Assembly: GCF_039536745.1 (NCBI RefSeq)
Contig: NZ_BAAAZE010000008.1
Coordinates: 124,001 to 188,000, forward strand
Source: Actimicrobium antarcticum
GTDB lineage: Bacteria > Pseudomonadota > Gammaproteobacteria > Burkholderiales > Burkholderiaceae_D
Direction: 5' to 3'
Length of the DNA stretch: 64,000 bases
The notes beneath the pieces were generated by a model that was not told the DNA's origin, did not search any database, and worked only from the letters and a program-made list of their open reading frames with translations. Both the position numbers and the translations under genes were made by a program. Below are positions 9,639 to 18,503 of the stretch, piece after piece. Numbering within the stretch: the stretch's first letter is position 1; each line of letters opens with the position of its first letter.

Positions 9639-9752
9639 GAAGTAACTTTCATCAACCGGAAAAGGGCCGCCGATCATAGTCGAACGCAGGCTGAAAGTCC
9701 CGCCTTAATTCAGGTTGGTGTGGCAGTTGCAGAACAGTGCAAACCGGGTGCG

Positions 9753-11936
9753 CTATGACTGCTGCAGAATCGCGGCGAGTGCTTCGGTGCGGATCGGTTT
9801 TTGCAGCAGTGCGGCACCCAACAGCCGGACCTCGCGCAGAATGTCGTCGTTCGCATCGCCAGTGACCACGACGGCGCAAATCGCTGGCCAGCGCGACAGG
9901 GCGGCTTTGGCGACGCTGGTGCCGCTCATTTTCTGCAGCCGATAGTCGGTGATCAGGGCATCGAAATGCAGTTGCGCATCCTGCATCAACGTCACGGCAG
10001 CCTCGCCGGATGCCACGCTGGTGACCGTTGCGCCCCAGACGGTGAGCAGAGCGGCGGTGACCTCGGCAACCAGAGGATCGTCTTCCACTAGCAGAACCCG
10101 GCCTTCGTAGCGGTGGTGAATCATTTGCTGCGGGACACCCCTGACCTTGTCTGTCGAACGCGTGACGCGAATCGAAAACGTCGAACCGGCACCTGGTACC
10201 GACTGCAGCCGCACCGGATGGTCCAGCAATTCGCTCATGCGTCGCACAATCGCCAGTCCGAGTCCCAGGCCTTTTTTGCGATCGCGTTCTGGATTGTTGA
10301 GCTGGATGAAATCCGTAAATACCTCTTCCTGCAAATCACTGGCAATCCCGATGCCGGTATCGGCCACCACAATCACAACCTGATTGCCATCCTCCCGCGC
10401 ATGCACCCGCACTGACCCGCCTGACGGTGTGTATTTGATTGCATTCGAGACCAGATTCTTGATCATCCGTCCCAGCAACTGGCCATCACTGCGCACGGTC
10501 AGGGTCGAGGGCATCACTTGCATCGTCACCTGTTTCTGGGCCGCGATCCCGGCGAACTCTTCGGCGACTTCCGCGAAGAGTATTTTCAGGCAGCAATCGG
10601 TGATTGTCGGTTGCACCAGCCCGGCATCAAGTTGCGAGACATCCAGCAGGGTATTGAGCAAATTGGACAGGCTGCGGACGGAACGCCCGATGCGTTCCAG
10701 ATGGGGTGTATCGGTATCGTCAGCATGGCGCACCTGCATGACCGACACGGCGAGCGATAACGCGTGCAGGGGCTGGCGCAAGTCGTGACTGGCGGCGGCC
10801 AGAAACTGCGTCTTGGACCGATTGGCCGCCAGTGCGGCATCGCGCGAACGCCGCAGCGCAAGCTCATTGCTGGCACGGTCGGCCTCGCGCAATTGCAGTG
10901 ATTCCGCCATCGTGTCGAACGCACCGGCCAGCCGCGACATCTCGACCGGGGCGTTAGCCAGATTGCAGCGTGCCGTGAAATCGCCACTGCGCCAGCGCCG
11001 AGCGGCGTCCAGCAGCGATTGCAAGGGACGCTCGATGGCTTCCGACACAATGAGCCAGGCCAGTCCCAGGGCGGCGAGGATGCCAGCAATGGCAACTGCC
11101 AGCGCACGTCTGAGCGACTGGTTGGCAGACGCCATCGCCGTGGCCTCGTTGATGCCAACCACCACGCCGATTCCTTCTGTGGCTGACGGATTGGGCATGA
11201 ACGCAAAAATTCCGTTGACCTGGCTAACCGGATCGGTCATCTCTCGCACACTGACCTTGCCATCAGAGAAGTTTTTTTGCCATAGCGGCGGCACTGTCTG
11301 ACCAATCTGGCTGCGCTCTGGCAGGCTTACCAGGATCGTTCCGGTGCGGTCGACAACGGTCAGAGAATGGCCGGCTGTCAACGGATTGCGCCCCAGATGA
11401 TCGGTTAGCCAATCCACGCTGAGGGACGCGAAGACGATACCGCGAGGCTGGTTGGCGGCATCGCGGGGCAGCGGATAGGCGAAGCCGATCGCCCTCTTGC
11501 CAGTCTCTTTGCCGACCATGAGATTGCCCACGACGAAGCTGTCGGTACTCTGCGCCAGCTTGAAATGGGGACGGTCGGCATTGGTCAGCGTGCCTTTTTC
11601 AAAGGGGATGGCATAGCAGTACACCAACCCGGTACTATCCGACACACCAATCGACAGTGAACCCGGAAATTGCTTGTTCAGTGCCGCCAGATAGCTATTG
11701 CAATTGGTCGCATCCGGCGCGATTTGCGCGCTGTTTGCAATCGCGAGCAGGAACTTGTGCATGCCGGCGGCAATCTGTTCCAGTTCGCCTGCGACCAGTT
11801 TGGCCTCCAGCTCGACAGCGTGTTGGGCATCGAGCCTGCGTTCCTGACGGAACCTGGCCTGGTTGTAGGCTTGCGTCGCCAGAATTGGAACAATGGACGC
11901 CAGTACCAGGAAAAAGAGACGCAGTCGAAGTGTCAT
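9753..11936 (-). CDS. Hybrid histidine kinase: dCACHE-HAMP-HisKA-HATPase-receiver
   Basis: Membrane-bound hybrid kinase, 727 residues. TM1 is at about 5-22 (LRLFFLVLASIVPILATQ), then a periplasmic double-CACHE sensor (about 40-280; FPGSLSIGVSDSTGLVYCYA, DRPHFKLA), TM2 near 290-310 and a HAMP segment. HisKA has AAASHDLRQPLHALSL with the phosphoacceptor His; HATPase has VSNAIKYTP and DTGIGI...GLGLGLAIV. The C-terminal receiver (about 605-727) has LLVEDDP and the phosphoacceptor Asp of ALITDYRLQ. The longer open frame would run into the divergent tag gene, so the Met at 11934-11936 before the TM helix is preferred. No response-regulator gene adjoins it. Confidence 0.92.
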   Translation of the reverse strand: MTLRLRLFFLVLASIVPILATQAYNQARFRQERRLDAQHAVELEAKLVAGELEQIAAGMHKFLLAIANSAQIAPDATNCNSYLAALNKQFPGSLSIGVSDSTGLVYCYAIPFEKGTLTNADRPHFKLAQSTDSFVVGNLMVGKETGKRAIGFAYPLPRDAANQPRGIVFASLSVDWLTDHLGRNPLTAGHSLTVVDRTGTILVSLPERSQIGQTVPPLWQKNFSDGKVSVREMTDPVSQVNGIFAFMPNPSATEGIGVVVGINEATAMASANQSLRRALAVAIAGILAALGLAWLIVSEAIERPLQSLLDAARRWRSGDFTARCNLANAPVEMSRLAGAFDTMAESLQLREADRASNELALRRSRDAALAANRSKTQFLAAASHDLRQPLHALSLAVSVMQVRHADDTDTPHLERIGRSVRSLSNLLNTLLDVSQLDAGLVQPTITDCCLKILFAEVAEEFAGIAAQKQVTMQVMPSTLTVRSDGQLLGRMIKNLVSNAIKYTPSGGSVRVHAREDGNQVVIVVADTGIGIASDLQEEVFTDFIQLNNPERDRKKGLGLGLAIVRRMSELLDHPVRLQSVPGAGSTFSIRVTRSTDKVRGVPQQMIHHRYEGRVLLVEDDPLVAEVTAALLTVWGATVTSVASGEAAVTLMQDAQLHFDALITDYRLQKMSGTSVAKAALSRWPAICAVVVTGDANDDILREVRLLGAALLQKPIRTEALAAILQQS

Positions 11937-12063
11937 TGCAACAGGTTCCGGTGAGAATAGGCACCTCAAGATAATGGATTCAGTGATGTTTGGAAAGAAT
12001 AGAGATGATCGCCAAAAATAGTCGACTGGAAGCCGAGTCGCCACGGTTGACCGGGGCGCACTG

Positions 12064-12648
12064 ATGGCGCTTGGACGTTGCTCTTGGGCTAACCCGGCCA
12101 ACCCGCGCTACCTCGTCTATCACGACGAGGAATGGGGCGTGGCCTGCCATGACGAGCTGCGCTTGTTCGAAATGCTGAACCTGGAGGGCGCGCAAGCCGG
12201 GCTTAGCTGGGCGACGATCCTGAACAAGCGCGAGACCTACCGGCAGGCTTTCGATGGCTGGGACGCGCACAGGATCGCTGTCTACGATACGGCGAAGGTG
12301 GCGCAATTGCTGGCCAATCCCGGCATCGTGCGCAATCGCCTGAAGGTCGCCGCGGCCATCACGAATGCGCAGGCGTATCTGCGCCTGTGCGACGAAGTCG
12401 GCGGACTCGATGCGTACCTGTGGGGATTTGTTGGCGGTGGGCCGGTCGTCAACAGGCAGCGCGACGGCTACGTTGTTCCAGCGAAAACCGCGTTGTCGGA
12501 TATGGTCTCGAAAGACCTGCTAAAGCGGGGTTTCAAGTTTGTGGGATCGACCATTGTGTATGCCTATTTGCAGGGCATCGGCGTGGTCAACGACCATACA
12601 TCGGACTGCCATTTGTTTGCCGGAGAGCCAGCTACCGTACAGACATAA
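12064..12648 (+). CDS. tag: DNA-3-methyladenine glycosylase I
   Basis: Base-excision repair enzyme removing 3-methyladenine from DNA; 194 residues, normal for Tag. Family blocks are clear: RCSWANPANPRYLVYHDEEWG at the N-terminus, LFEMLNLEGAQAGLSWATIL with the base-binding Glu/Trp region, and RGFKFVGSTIVYAYLQGIG near the end. The zinc ligands expected from E. coli Tag are present: an N-terminal Cys (residue 6) and His (HDEEWG), and a C-terminal His and Cys in VNDHTSDCH. It is divergent from the hybrid kinase and shares a bidirectional terminator with the ompA-like gene. A second alkylation-repair operon sits at about 42.4-44.6 kb. Confidence 0.95.
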   Translation: MALGRCSWANPANPRYLVYHDEEWGVACHDELRLFEMLNLEGAQAGLSWATILNKRETYRQAFDGWDAHRIAVYDTAKVAQLLANPGIVRNRLKVAAAITNAQAYLRLCDEVGGLDAYLWGFVGGGPVVNRQRDGYVVPAKTALSDMVSKDLLKRGFKFVGSTIVYAYLQGIGVVNDHTSDCHLFAGEPATVQT

Positions 12649-12654
12649 AAAAAA

Positions 12655-12672
12655 GAGCGGACATGTCCGCTC
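12655..12672. terminator. Bidirectional intrinsic terminator between tag and the ompA-like gene
   Basis: GAGCGGACATGTCCGCTC is an exact 18-bp palindrome. A run of eight A precedes it (T-run for the minus-strand ompA-like transcript) and a CTTCTTGTT pyrimidine tract follows it (for tag). It lies between the two convergent stop codons. Confidence 0.85.
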
Positions 12673-12706
12673 CTTCTTGTTCAGTCTTGTTGCCGGTTCA
12701 GGCTGA

Positions 12707-13753
12707 TCAGTTCACGCGTTTCTCAATCGTGATCTGCTCGACTTCAACGCGACGATTTGGCTCCAGGCACTTGATCAGGGCAGGGCGCTTCTTGTCGCTG
12801 CACTGGACCACCGGGTTGGCTTCACCGTTGCCAACTGCATTGAGGCGGGTGGCAGGTACGCCCTTGTTGACCAGATAGGCTTTGACTGCGTCGGCACGAC
12901 GCTGCGACAGCTTCATGTTGTAAGCGTTTGAGCCTAGACGGTCGGTATAGCCGGACACGGTGACGTTGTTACCCGACTGGGTATCGGCGGCCAGGGCGGC
13001 AGCGATCTGGTCCAGTTTGGTCTGTGGCATGCGCAGTTCGGCGCGATCGAACTCGAACAGCTCGGTAGCCGAGAAGGTCATTTTTTCGAAGCGTGGTGCA
13101 GGTGCTGGTGCCGGCATCGGTGCTGGCATAGGCGCCGGTGCGGCCATGGGCATCGGCATCGGCGTGATGGCGCGGACCGGTGCGGCTGGCTTGTCAAAGG
13201 CATAGACCAGGCCGATGTTCAGGTAGTTATTGTTGCTGTGGTCGAAGTTGAACGTATCGCCACGCAGGAAGCCATGGACCCGGCGCACATCGACTTGCAT
13301 CGAGGTCTGTTCGGTAAAGCCATATTGGAAGCCCAGACCGGCATTGATGTATGGCGAGGTCTTGGTTGCTTCGCCACCGTTTGCGGTGTTGACGCGATCG
13401 CGTTGGGCACCTGCGCCGATCAACACGAACGGACGGAATGATTTGCGTGAAAACATGTACAACGCATCTGCGCCCAGCAGTTGCTGCTGGTAGCGGTTGC
13501 CGTTGTCACGGGAGCGTGCGTAACTGGCGCCGAATTGGACATCCCAGTCTTGGGAAACTGGTTTGCCGAAACGCAGTGCTGCGCCTTCGCCGGTTTTGTC
13601 GACACCAAAGCGCGAATCCGGATCGATGGCATTGAGGCTAGGTGCGACGTACCATGATGGGTTGTAGTCAGGTAGTGTCTGTGCCATCACGACGGTGCTG
13701 GAAGCGCAACTCATCAGTGCAAGTGCGACGGCGATTTTGCTGGATTTTTTCAT
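12707..13753 (-). CDS. OmpA-family outer membrane protein
   Basis: Outer-membrane porin-like protein, 348 residues. A signal peptide (MKKSSKIAVALALMSCASS, cut near VMA-Q) precedes an eight-stranded beta-barrel-type domain (about 25-195). A Pro/Ala/Met linker follows (PMPMPMAAPAPMPAP), then a C-terminal OmpA peptidoglycan-binding domain: FSATELFEFDRAELRMPQ, VSGYTDRLGSNAYN, LSQRRADAVKAYL and EPNRRVEVE. The conserved Asp and Arg that bind diaminopimelate are in the TDRLGS and NRRVEVE segments. It should anchor the outer membrane to peptidoglycan. The start is the Met before the basic signal-peptide end; the 21 upstream codons are untranslated leader. Confidence 0.92.
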   Translation of the reverse strand: MKKSSKIAVALALMSCASSTVVMAQTLPDYNPSWYVAPSLNAIDPDSRFGVDKTGEGAALRFGKPVSQDWDVQFGASYARSRDNGNRYQQQLLGADALYMFSRKSFRPFVLIGAGAQRDRVNTANGGEATKTSPYINAGLGFQYGFTEQTSMQVDVRRVHGFLRGDTFNFDHSNNNYLNIGLVYAFDKPAAPVRAITPMPMPMAAPAPMPAPMPAPAPAPRFEKMTFSATELFEFDRAELRMPQTKLDQIAAALAADTQSGNNVTVSGYTDRLGSNAYNMKLSQRRADAVKAYLVNKGVPATRLNAVGNGEANPVVQCSDKKRPALIKCLEPNRRVEVEQITIEKRVN

Positions 13754-13893
13754 GATTTTCTTTTGTAGGTAGATGTGCGAGGTATCGCATGCATCGAAAG
13801 TGACGGCATGCTGCAATCACTTTCCGCAGCATGGACATTCCTTGAAATCATCGTCTGCCGCGTTGGGAAGAACGTTACCGGGGTTGATATTGG

Positions 13894-13919
13894 GGCTCTG
13901 TTCGGTACCCAACAGAGCC
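13894..13919 (-). other. Stable hairpin in the ompA-like gene's upstream region
   Basis: GGCTCTGTT and AACAGAGCC form a 9-bp perfect stem around an 8-base loop, about 140 bases upstream of the ompA-like start codon. No T-run follows it in either direction, so it is not an obvious terminator. It may be a 5' leader structure, as is known for ompA mRNAs in enterobacteria, or an operator. Confidence 0.4.
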
Positions 13920-14000
13920 GCTCTGATGAGAGCTCGGGAACAAAACTACCAAGGAAATTTCTGGTTAACGTTGTTTTTGTGAGACAAATATTCAAATTCC

Positions 14001-15725
14001 ATGCATGAACCTTGTCCTGACTCTATTGCTCCGCACGTGGTGCTGGATACCTCTTTTGGCGCAGGGTTGCAGTTTTTGCGTAGCTGGCAGGCTACGACCG
14101 GCAGCTTGCACTATCTGGCATTCCTGGCACAACCGATCACCCTTGCCGAACTCCTGCAACAGCACACCGGTCACGCCGAACTGACGTGTGAAGCATCGGC
14201 GTTGCGCGCGGCCTGGCCAGAACTGCTGCCCGGATTCCATCGCTTGCTGTTCGCGCATGGACGCATCAGTCTGACGTTGATGATCGGTTCGCTGGACGAT
14301 TGTCTGACGCAAGCGACGGCGCAGGTGCATGCGTTTCATGTCGATGTTGTTGCCGCGACGCAGTCGGCGCGGCGTCTGGCACGCCTGGCCGCGCCGTCGG
14401 CCGCGCTGATATTGGTCGACGGGGCGCCAGACGCGGCGCTCGCGCGTGCCGGATTTGTATTTTCGTCGGGCACGCACGCCGTGTTTCAGCCATCTCGCCC
14501 TGTGCGCGCTGGCACACCGATGGCGCGACAGGCCATCGTGCTCGGTGCCGGGCTGGCCGGTGCCGCCATCTGCGAACGCCTGATCCGGCGCGGCTGGCGC
14601 GTCACGCTACTGGAACGCCATGCCGAAGCTGCCATGGAAGCGTCAGGTAACCTGGCCGGGATTGTCATGCCGTTGCTGTCGAGGGACGACAATCTCGCCT
14701 CGCGTTTGAGCCGTGCCGCTTACCTGTTCGCCGTGCACCGCTGGTCGCGGCTGGCGCGCAAGGCATTCGATGGCAGCGCCTGCGGCGTGTTGCAGCTTGC
14801 GCGCGATGCCGAGCATGCCGAGTTGCAGGAGCAGATAGCCAGGCGCTGGAATTATCCGGCCGGGTTTGCCGAATGGCTGACAGCAGACGACGCCGGGGCT
14901 GTGCTCGGTGCGGCCACTTCTGATGGGGGCTGGCTGTTTCGTCAGGGAGGCTGGGCGCATCCCGCCGGCGTGTGCCAGGCGCTGCTGGCGGCCTGCGGTG
15001 AGCGTCTCGACATGCGCTTCGGCGTCGCCGTGACGGCATTGCGGCAGGACGGCGCCGACTGGCAACTTCTCGATGAGAAGGCCAATGTGCTGGCGCAAGC
15101 ACCCACGGTAATCTTTGCAAACGGCCAGGGCGCGACACGGTTCGCGCAACTCGCCGAGCTGCCGTTGCACGCGGTGCGAGGTCAGGTCACGCATGTGGCA
15201 GCCGAGCTGGATTTTGCCCCTGCACTGGTGGTATGCCGTGAAAGTTACCTGACACCGCCATCGGACGGTATTCGCAGCGTCGGTGCGACCTATGATCGCG
15301 ACAGCGACCCGCAGTTGCGTCGCGACAGCCAGACCGACAACCTGCGACGGGTCCAGGCGATGCTGCCCGGGAATTGGCCTGATGCCGCGAGTCTGCCGCT
15401 GGCAGGGCGTGTCGGTTTTCGTTGCGTTGCGCCAGATCGCTTGCCACTGGTTGGCGCGTTACCACGTCTTTTTTCTGAAATCCAAAACGGACCACGTGCC
15501 GAACGCCTGCGTGACGTACCACGCTGGCCTGGCTTGTTTGGATTGCTCGGATATGCGTCGCGCGGTTTGATCTGGGCGCCACTGGCGGCGGAACTGCTGG
15601 CCGCGCAGCTCGATGGCGAACCGTTCCCGATCGAAAGTGACCTGGTTGCGGCACTCGACCCGGCCCGCTTCCTGCTGAAGGCATTACGCCGGCCAACCGC
15701 GCAGGCGGTTTGCTCGCGCCCATAA
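14001..15725 (+). CDS. mnmC: MnmC-like FAD-dependent tRNA U34 cmnm oxidoreductase with a vestigial methyltransferase domain
   Basis: Protein of 574 residues. The C-terminal part (about 175-560) is the MnmC2/DAO oxidoreductase: FAD-binding QAIVLGAGLAGAAICERLI (GxGxxG at 182-187), SGNLAGIVMPLLS and the late LFGLLGYASRGLIWAPLAAE. It removes the carboxymethyl group from cmnm5(s2)U34 of tRNA. The N-terminal 165 residues align with MnmC1 but are shortened: they begin at DTSFGAGLQFL, and the catalytic DGFAPAKNP segment is replaced by FHVDVVAATQS. The second step (methylation of nm5U) is therefore probably not done by this protein. A hairpin shared with the convergent phasin gene lies immediately downstream. 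Confidence 0.85.
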   Translation: MHEPCPDSIAPHVVLDTSFGAGLQFLRSWQATTGSLHYLAFLAQPITLAELLQQHTGHAELTCEASALRAAWPELLPGFHRLLFAHGRISLTLMIGSLDDCLTQATAQVHAFHVDVVAATQSARRLARLAAPSAALILVDGAPDAALARAGFVFSSGTHAVFQPSRPVRAGTPMARQAIVLGAGLAGAAICERLIRRGWRVTLLERHAEAAMEASGNLAGIVMPLLSRDDNLASRLSRAAYLFAVHRWSRLARKAFDGSACGVLQLARDAEHAELQEQIARRWNYPAGFAEWLTADDAGAVLGAATSDGGWLFRQGGWAHPAGVCQALLAACGERLDMRFGVAVTALRQDGADWQLLDEKANVLAQAPTVIFANGQGATRFAQLAELPLHAVRGQVTHVAAELDFAPALVVCRESYLTPPSDGIRSVGATYDRDSDPQLRRDSQTDNLRRVQAMLPGNWPDAASLPLAGRVGFRCVAPDRLPLVGALPRLFSEIQNGPRAERLRDVPRWPGLFGLLGYASRGLIWAPLAAELLAAQLDGEPFPIESDLVAALDPARFLLKALRRPTAQAVCSRP

Positions 15726-15748
15726 AAAAAGGACCGCCGTAGCGGTCC
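15724..15748 (-). terminator. Intrinsic terminator of the phasin gene
   Basis: GGACCGC-cgta-GCGGTCC (stem 15731-15737 with 15742-15748) is bordered by a run of seven A on the plus strand, which is the T-run for minus-strand transcription. It sits between the convergent mnmC and phasin genes and may stop both. Confidence 0.8.
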
Positions 15749-15772
15749 TACTCGATCTGCAGCAGCAGAATA

Positions 15773-16336
15773 TTACTTCTTGGCAGCGCGTGTTGCTTTG
15801 TCAGCAGCTTGTGTGAATTGCTCGGTTGCCGAAGTAACGTTGGCTTCCATGGTTTGCACGGCTTGCTTGGTGCTCTTGGTCAACTGCTCGTAGCCAGCGT
15901 TGGCGTTGCTGATGACCGATTTCATCATCGCAATCACGTTTTCCGAACCGGCTGGTGCGTTCTTGCTGACATCGTCAACCAGTGCGGAGACTTTACGGCT
16001 GGTTTCAGCGATCTGGGCTTCGGCAGCGCGGGTGAACTCGGCTTGGGCGCTAGTAGCGATGCTCGCAACGTGACGGCTGTAAGCCAGTGCTTTCTCGGCG
16101 CTAGGCTTGGCTTGTGAGGTCGACAGGGCCAGGAATTCTTGCGGATCTTTTGCAGCCATCAGTTGCTTGGCGTTGACGGTGCTTTCTTCCAGCGAGCTTT
16201 TGACAGCGGTCAGGTTCAGCTCAACAAGTTTCTCGACGCCTTCGAAGGCTTTGCTGGTCAATGTGGTGATCAACGCGAGTTGAGCTTCGAAGTTGGCTTT
16301 GGTTGCAGCGGAAAATTGGTCTTGAAATGAGAACAT
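15773..16336 (-). CDS. phaP: Phasin family protein (PHA granule-associated)
   Basis: Polyhydroxyalkanoate granule surface protein, 187 residues, almost all helical and free of Cys. The N-terminus MFSFQDQFSAATKANFEAQL and the FEGVEKLVELNLTAVKSSLEES block are characteristic of betaproteobacterial phasins; amphipathic helices and Ala/Thr-rich heptads continue to the Lys-rich C-terminus. It should coat PHB granules and control their size and number. No PHA synthase gene is in the window. The upstream region has a near-consensus promoter with palindromes placed for repression, as expected for PhaR control. Confidence 0.93.
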   Translation of the reverse strand: MFSFQDQFSAATKANFEAQLALITTLTSKAFEGVEKLVELNLTAVKSSLEESTVNAKQLMAAKDPQEFLALSTSQAKPSAEKALAYSRHVASIATSAQAEFTRAAEAQIAETSRKVSALVDDVSKNAPAGSENVIAMMKSVISNANAGYEQLTKSTKQAVQTMEANVTSATEQFTQAADKATRAAKK

Positions 16337-16393
16337 GTGAATCTCCTAAAGTTGTGGGCACATCGGATTCGTCGGCGGTAGCATTCGGTAACT

Positions 16394-16463
16394 TTGGTGC
16401 ACCGCAACAACGACTATTCTACGCACCAAAACCGGGATGTCAAGACTATTGTGCGACGCACAA
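16394..16463 (-). promoter_or_regulatory. phaP promoter with two PhaR-like palindromes
   Basis: Read on the minus strand: -35 TTGACA (16438-16443), 16-bp spacer, -10 TAGAAT (16416-16421). A palindrome TTGTGCGACGCACAA (16449-16463) lies just upstream of the -35 box. A second, near-palindromic TTGGTGCACCGCAACAA (16394-16410) covers the expected transcription start. The TGC...GCA arrangement fits what is known of PhaR operators in Burkholderiales; the assignment to PhaR is inference. The rest of the 332-base gap up to the ligase gene contains a TATAAT box at 16605-16610, a likely -10 for the ligase. Confidence 0.65.
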
Positions 16464-16668
16464 AAAATAAGCCGATGTCGTTGAAAGCTGATGGGCGGCC
16501 GATCAATGATGCTTTTTCCTGTGGCGTCATGCCCGGCCAGGCGCCATGCGGCAGTAGAATTTTTTGGTCAGCGGACTTTTATTTCTCACAACTGAACCAG
16601 CCCCTATAATTCATTCGAGACAATGCCGTACCGATTCGACCTCTACAACATCACAACAAGGCGAACAC

Positions 16669-18330
16669 ATGAATACGCTTCACTATGCACACTGGCCCGC
16701 TGGCTTGCCCACCCACCTGACCGTGCCTGCCACCAGCGTCTACGTCAATCTGCAAATCAGCGCGCTGCGCTATCCGGACAAGCCGGCCATCATTTATTAC
16801 GATTCCATCCTGACCTATCGCCAGCTGCATGAAGCGGTACTGGCGCTGGCGGGGTATCTGCAGGAGCATTGCGGTGTCCAGCGCGGCGACCGGGTGTTAC
16901 TCGACATGCAGAATTCGCCGCAGTGGGTGATTGCATATTTTGCCATCCTGCGCGCCGATGCCATGGTGGTGCCGGTCAACCCGATGCTGATGACCGAAGA
17001 GTTGCGCCACTACGTCGAGGATAGCGGTGCCAAGGTAGCGCTCGCGTCGCAAGATGTTTTTGCGAGACTGGCGCCGCTGGTACGCACGACGGGCCTCGTG
17101 ACGGCGATCGTTGCCACCTATTCCGATTACCTCACGGTGGCGACTGATCTGAAAGTACCGGATTTCATCACTGCCGCACGCGATGTGCCGCACGCTGCCG
17201 GTGTGATTGCATGGAGCGAGGCGCTGGCCGAAGGTGGCGTCTTGCAGGAGCATCTGGCGCAACCGGATGATCTGGCCTGCATGCCGTACACCTCGGGCAC
17301 GACAGGCAAACCGAAGGGGTGCGTACACACGCACAGCTCGGTGATGTTCACCGCAGCCGGTGCGCCGCACTGGGCCACGTCGATGGTGCCCGACCAGGTG
17401 ACGCTGGCGGTACTGCCATTTTTCCATGTGACCGGCATGCAGATCAGCATGAATGCCGTGATCGTTGGTGGAGGCACCATGGTGATCCTGCCGCGCTGGG
17501 ATCGCGATGTAGCCGGCCAGCTGATCACGCGTTACCAAGTCACGGTATGGACCAATATCCCGACCATGGTGATCGACTTGCTGTCGAATCCGCGGCTGGC
17601 GGATTATGACCTGTCGGGCCTGCGGCGCATCTCCGGTGGTGGGGCTGCGATGCCTGCGGCAATTGCCCAGAAACTGCTGGACCTGACCGGTCTGACTTTC
17701 ATGGAAGGTTACGGCCTCTCGGAAACGATGGCATCGACCCACACCAACCCGCCGCAACGCATGAAGCAGCAATGCCTCGGCATCCCGATTTTCAATGTGG
17801 ATTCGCGCATCATCGACCCGACCACCTGGCTGGAATTGCCGCAGGGAGAGGTCGGTGAAATCATCATCCACGGCCCGCAGGTCATGCAGGGCTATTGGAA
17901 CGATCCGCAAAAGACTGCCGACTCCTTTATCGACATCGATGGCAAGCGCTTCCTGCGCACCGGCGACCTGGGCTATCAGGATACCGAAGGGTTTTTCTTC
18001 TTTACCGATCGCCTCAAGCGGATGATCAACGCCAGCGGCTACAAGGTCTGGCCAGCCGAGGTCGAATCGATGATGTACAAGCATCCGGCGATCGAGGAAT
18101 GCTGCATCATCGCCTCGCGCGACGCCTATCGCGGCGAAACCGTGAAAGCGGTCGTGGTACGCAAGCCCGGCGCGGTCGCCAGCGCTGACGACATCATGCA
18201 CTGGGCGCACGAGACGATGGCGGCCTACAAGGTGCCGAAGCGTATCGAATTCGTCACTGCCTTGCCGAAATCGGCTACCGGAAAGGTCATGTGGCGAGCG
18301 TTGCAGGAGAAAGAACTGGCTCAGGAATAA
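16669..18330 (+). CDS. AMP-dependent acyl-CoA synthetase/ligase (FadD-like)
   Basis: ANL-superfamily adenylating enzyme of 553 residues that should activate a carboxylic acid, probably medium/long-chain, to its CoA thioester through an acyl-AMP. Core motifs: P-loop YTSGTTGKPKGCVHTH, the MEGYGLSETMA motif, RTGDLGYQDTEGFFFFTDRLK hinge, and the catalytic Lys near the C-terminus in PKSATGKVMWRAL. Length is standard. The start MNTLHYAHWPAG has AAGGCG eight bases upstream, so the 35-codon upstream extension is rejected. It is divergent from phaP, suggesting a fatty-acid/PHA carbon-flow theme, though substrate choice is not visible. Confidence 0.88.
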   Translation: MNTLHYAHWPAGLPTHLTVPATSVYVNLQISALRYPDKPAIIYYDSILTYRQLHEAVLALAGYLQEHCGVQRGDRVLLDMQNSPQWVIAYFAILRADAMVVPVNPMLMTEELRHYVEDSGAKVALASQDVFARLAPLVRTTGLVTAIVATYSDYLTVATDLKVPDFITAARDVPHAAGVIAWSEALAEGGVLQEHLAQPDDLACMPYTSGTTGKPKGCVHTHSSVMFTAAGAPHWATSMVPDQVTLAVLPFFHVTGMQISMNAVIVGGGTMVILPRWDRDVAGQLITRYQVTVWTNIPTMVIDLLSNPRLADYDLSGLRRISGGGAAMPAAIAQKLLDLTGLTFMEGYGLSETMASTHTNPPQRMKQQCLGIPIFNVDSRIIDPTTWLELPQGEVGEIIIHGPQVMQGYWNDPQKTADSFIDIDGKRFLRTGDLGYQDTEGFFFFTDRLKRMINASGYKVWPAEVESMMYKHPAIEECCIIASRDAYRGETVKAVVVRKPGAVASADDIMHWAHETMAAYKVPKRIEFVTALPKSATGKVMWRALQEKELAQE

Positions 18331-18503
18331 CAAAGGTTCGTTGCCAGGATCGACTCGGACGGCGGGTAGTGCGGACCAGCGATGGTGTGCTGCTCGTCAT
18401 TTTCATTCCGCCAGATTCACTAAATTGGGTGGAGCGTGTTATGACTTGGAATGTGCACTAGACCCTGCAAAATTTGCTCTTCCAGCAACGAAGTGCAGTT
18501 AAT

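Noticed and set aside
16897..18333. 478-codon minus-strand open frame across the acyl-CoA ligase
   Set aside because: Antisense to a gene with all ANL motifs; composition is that of a GC shadow.
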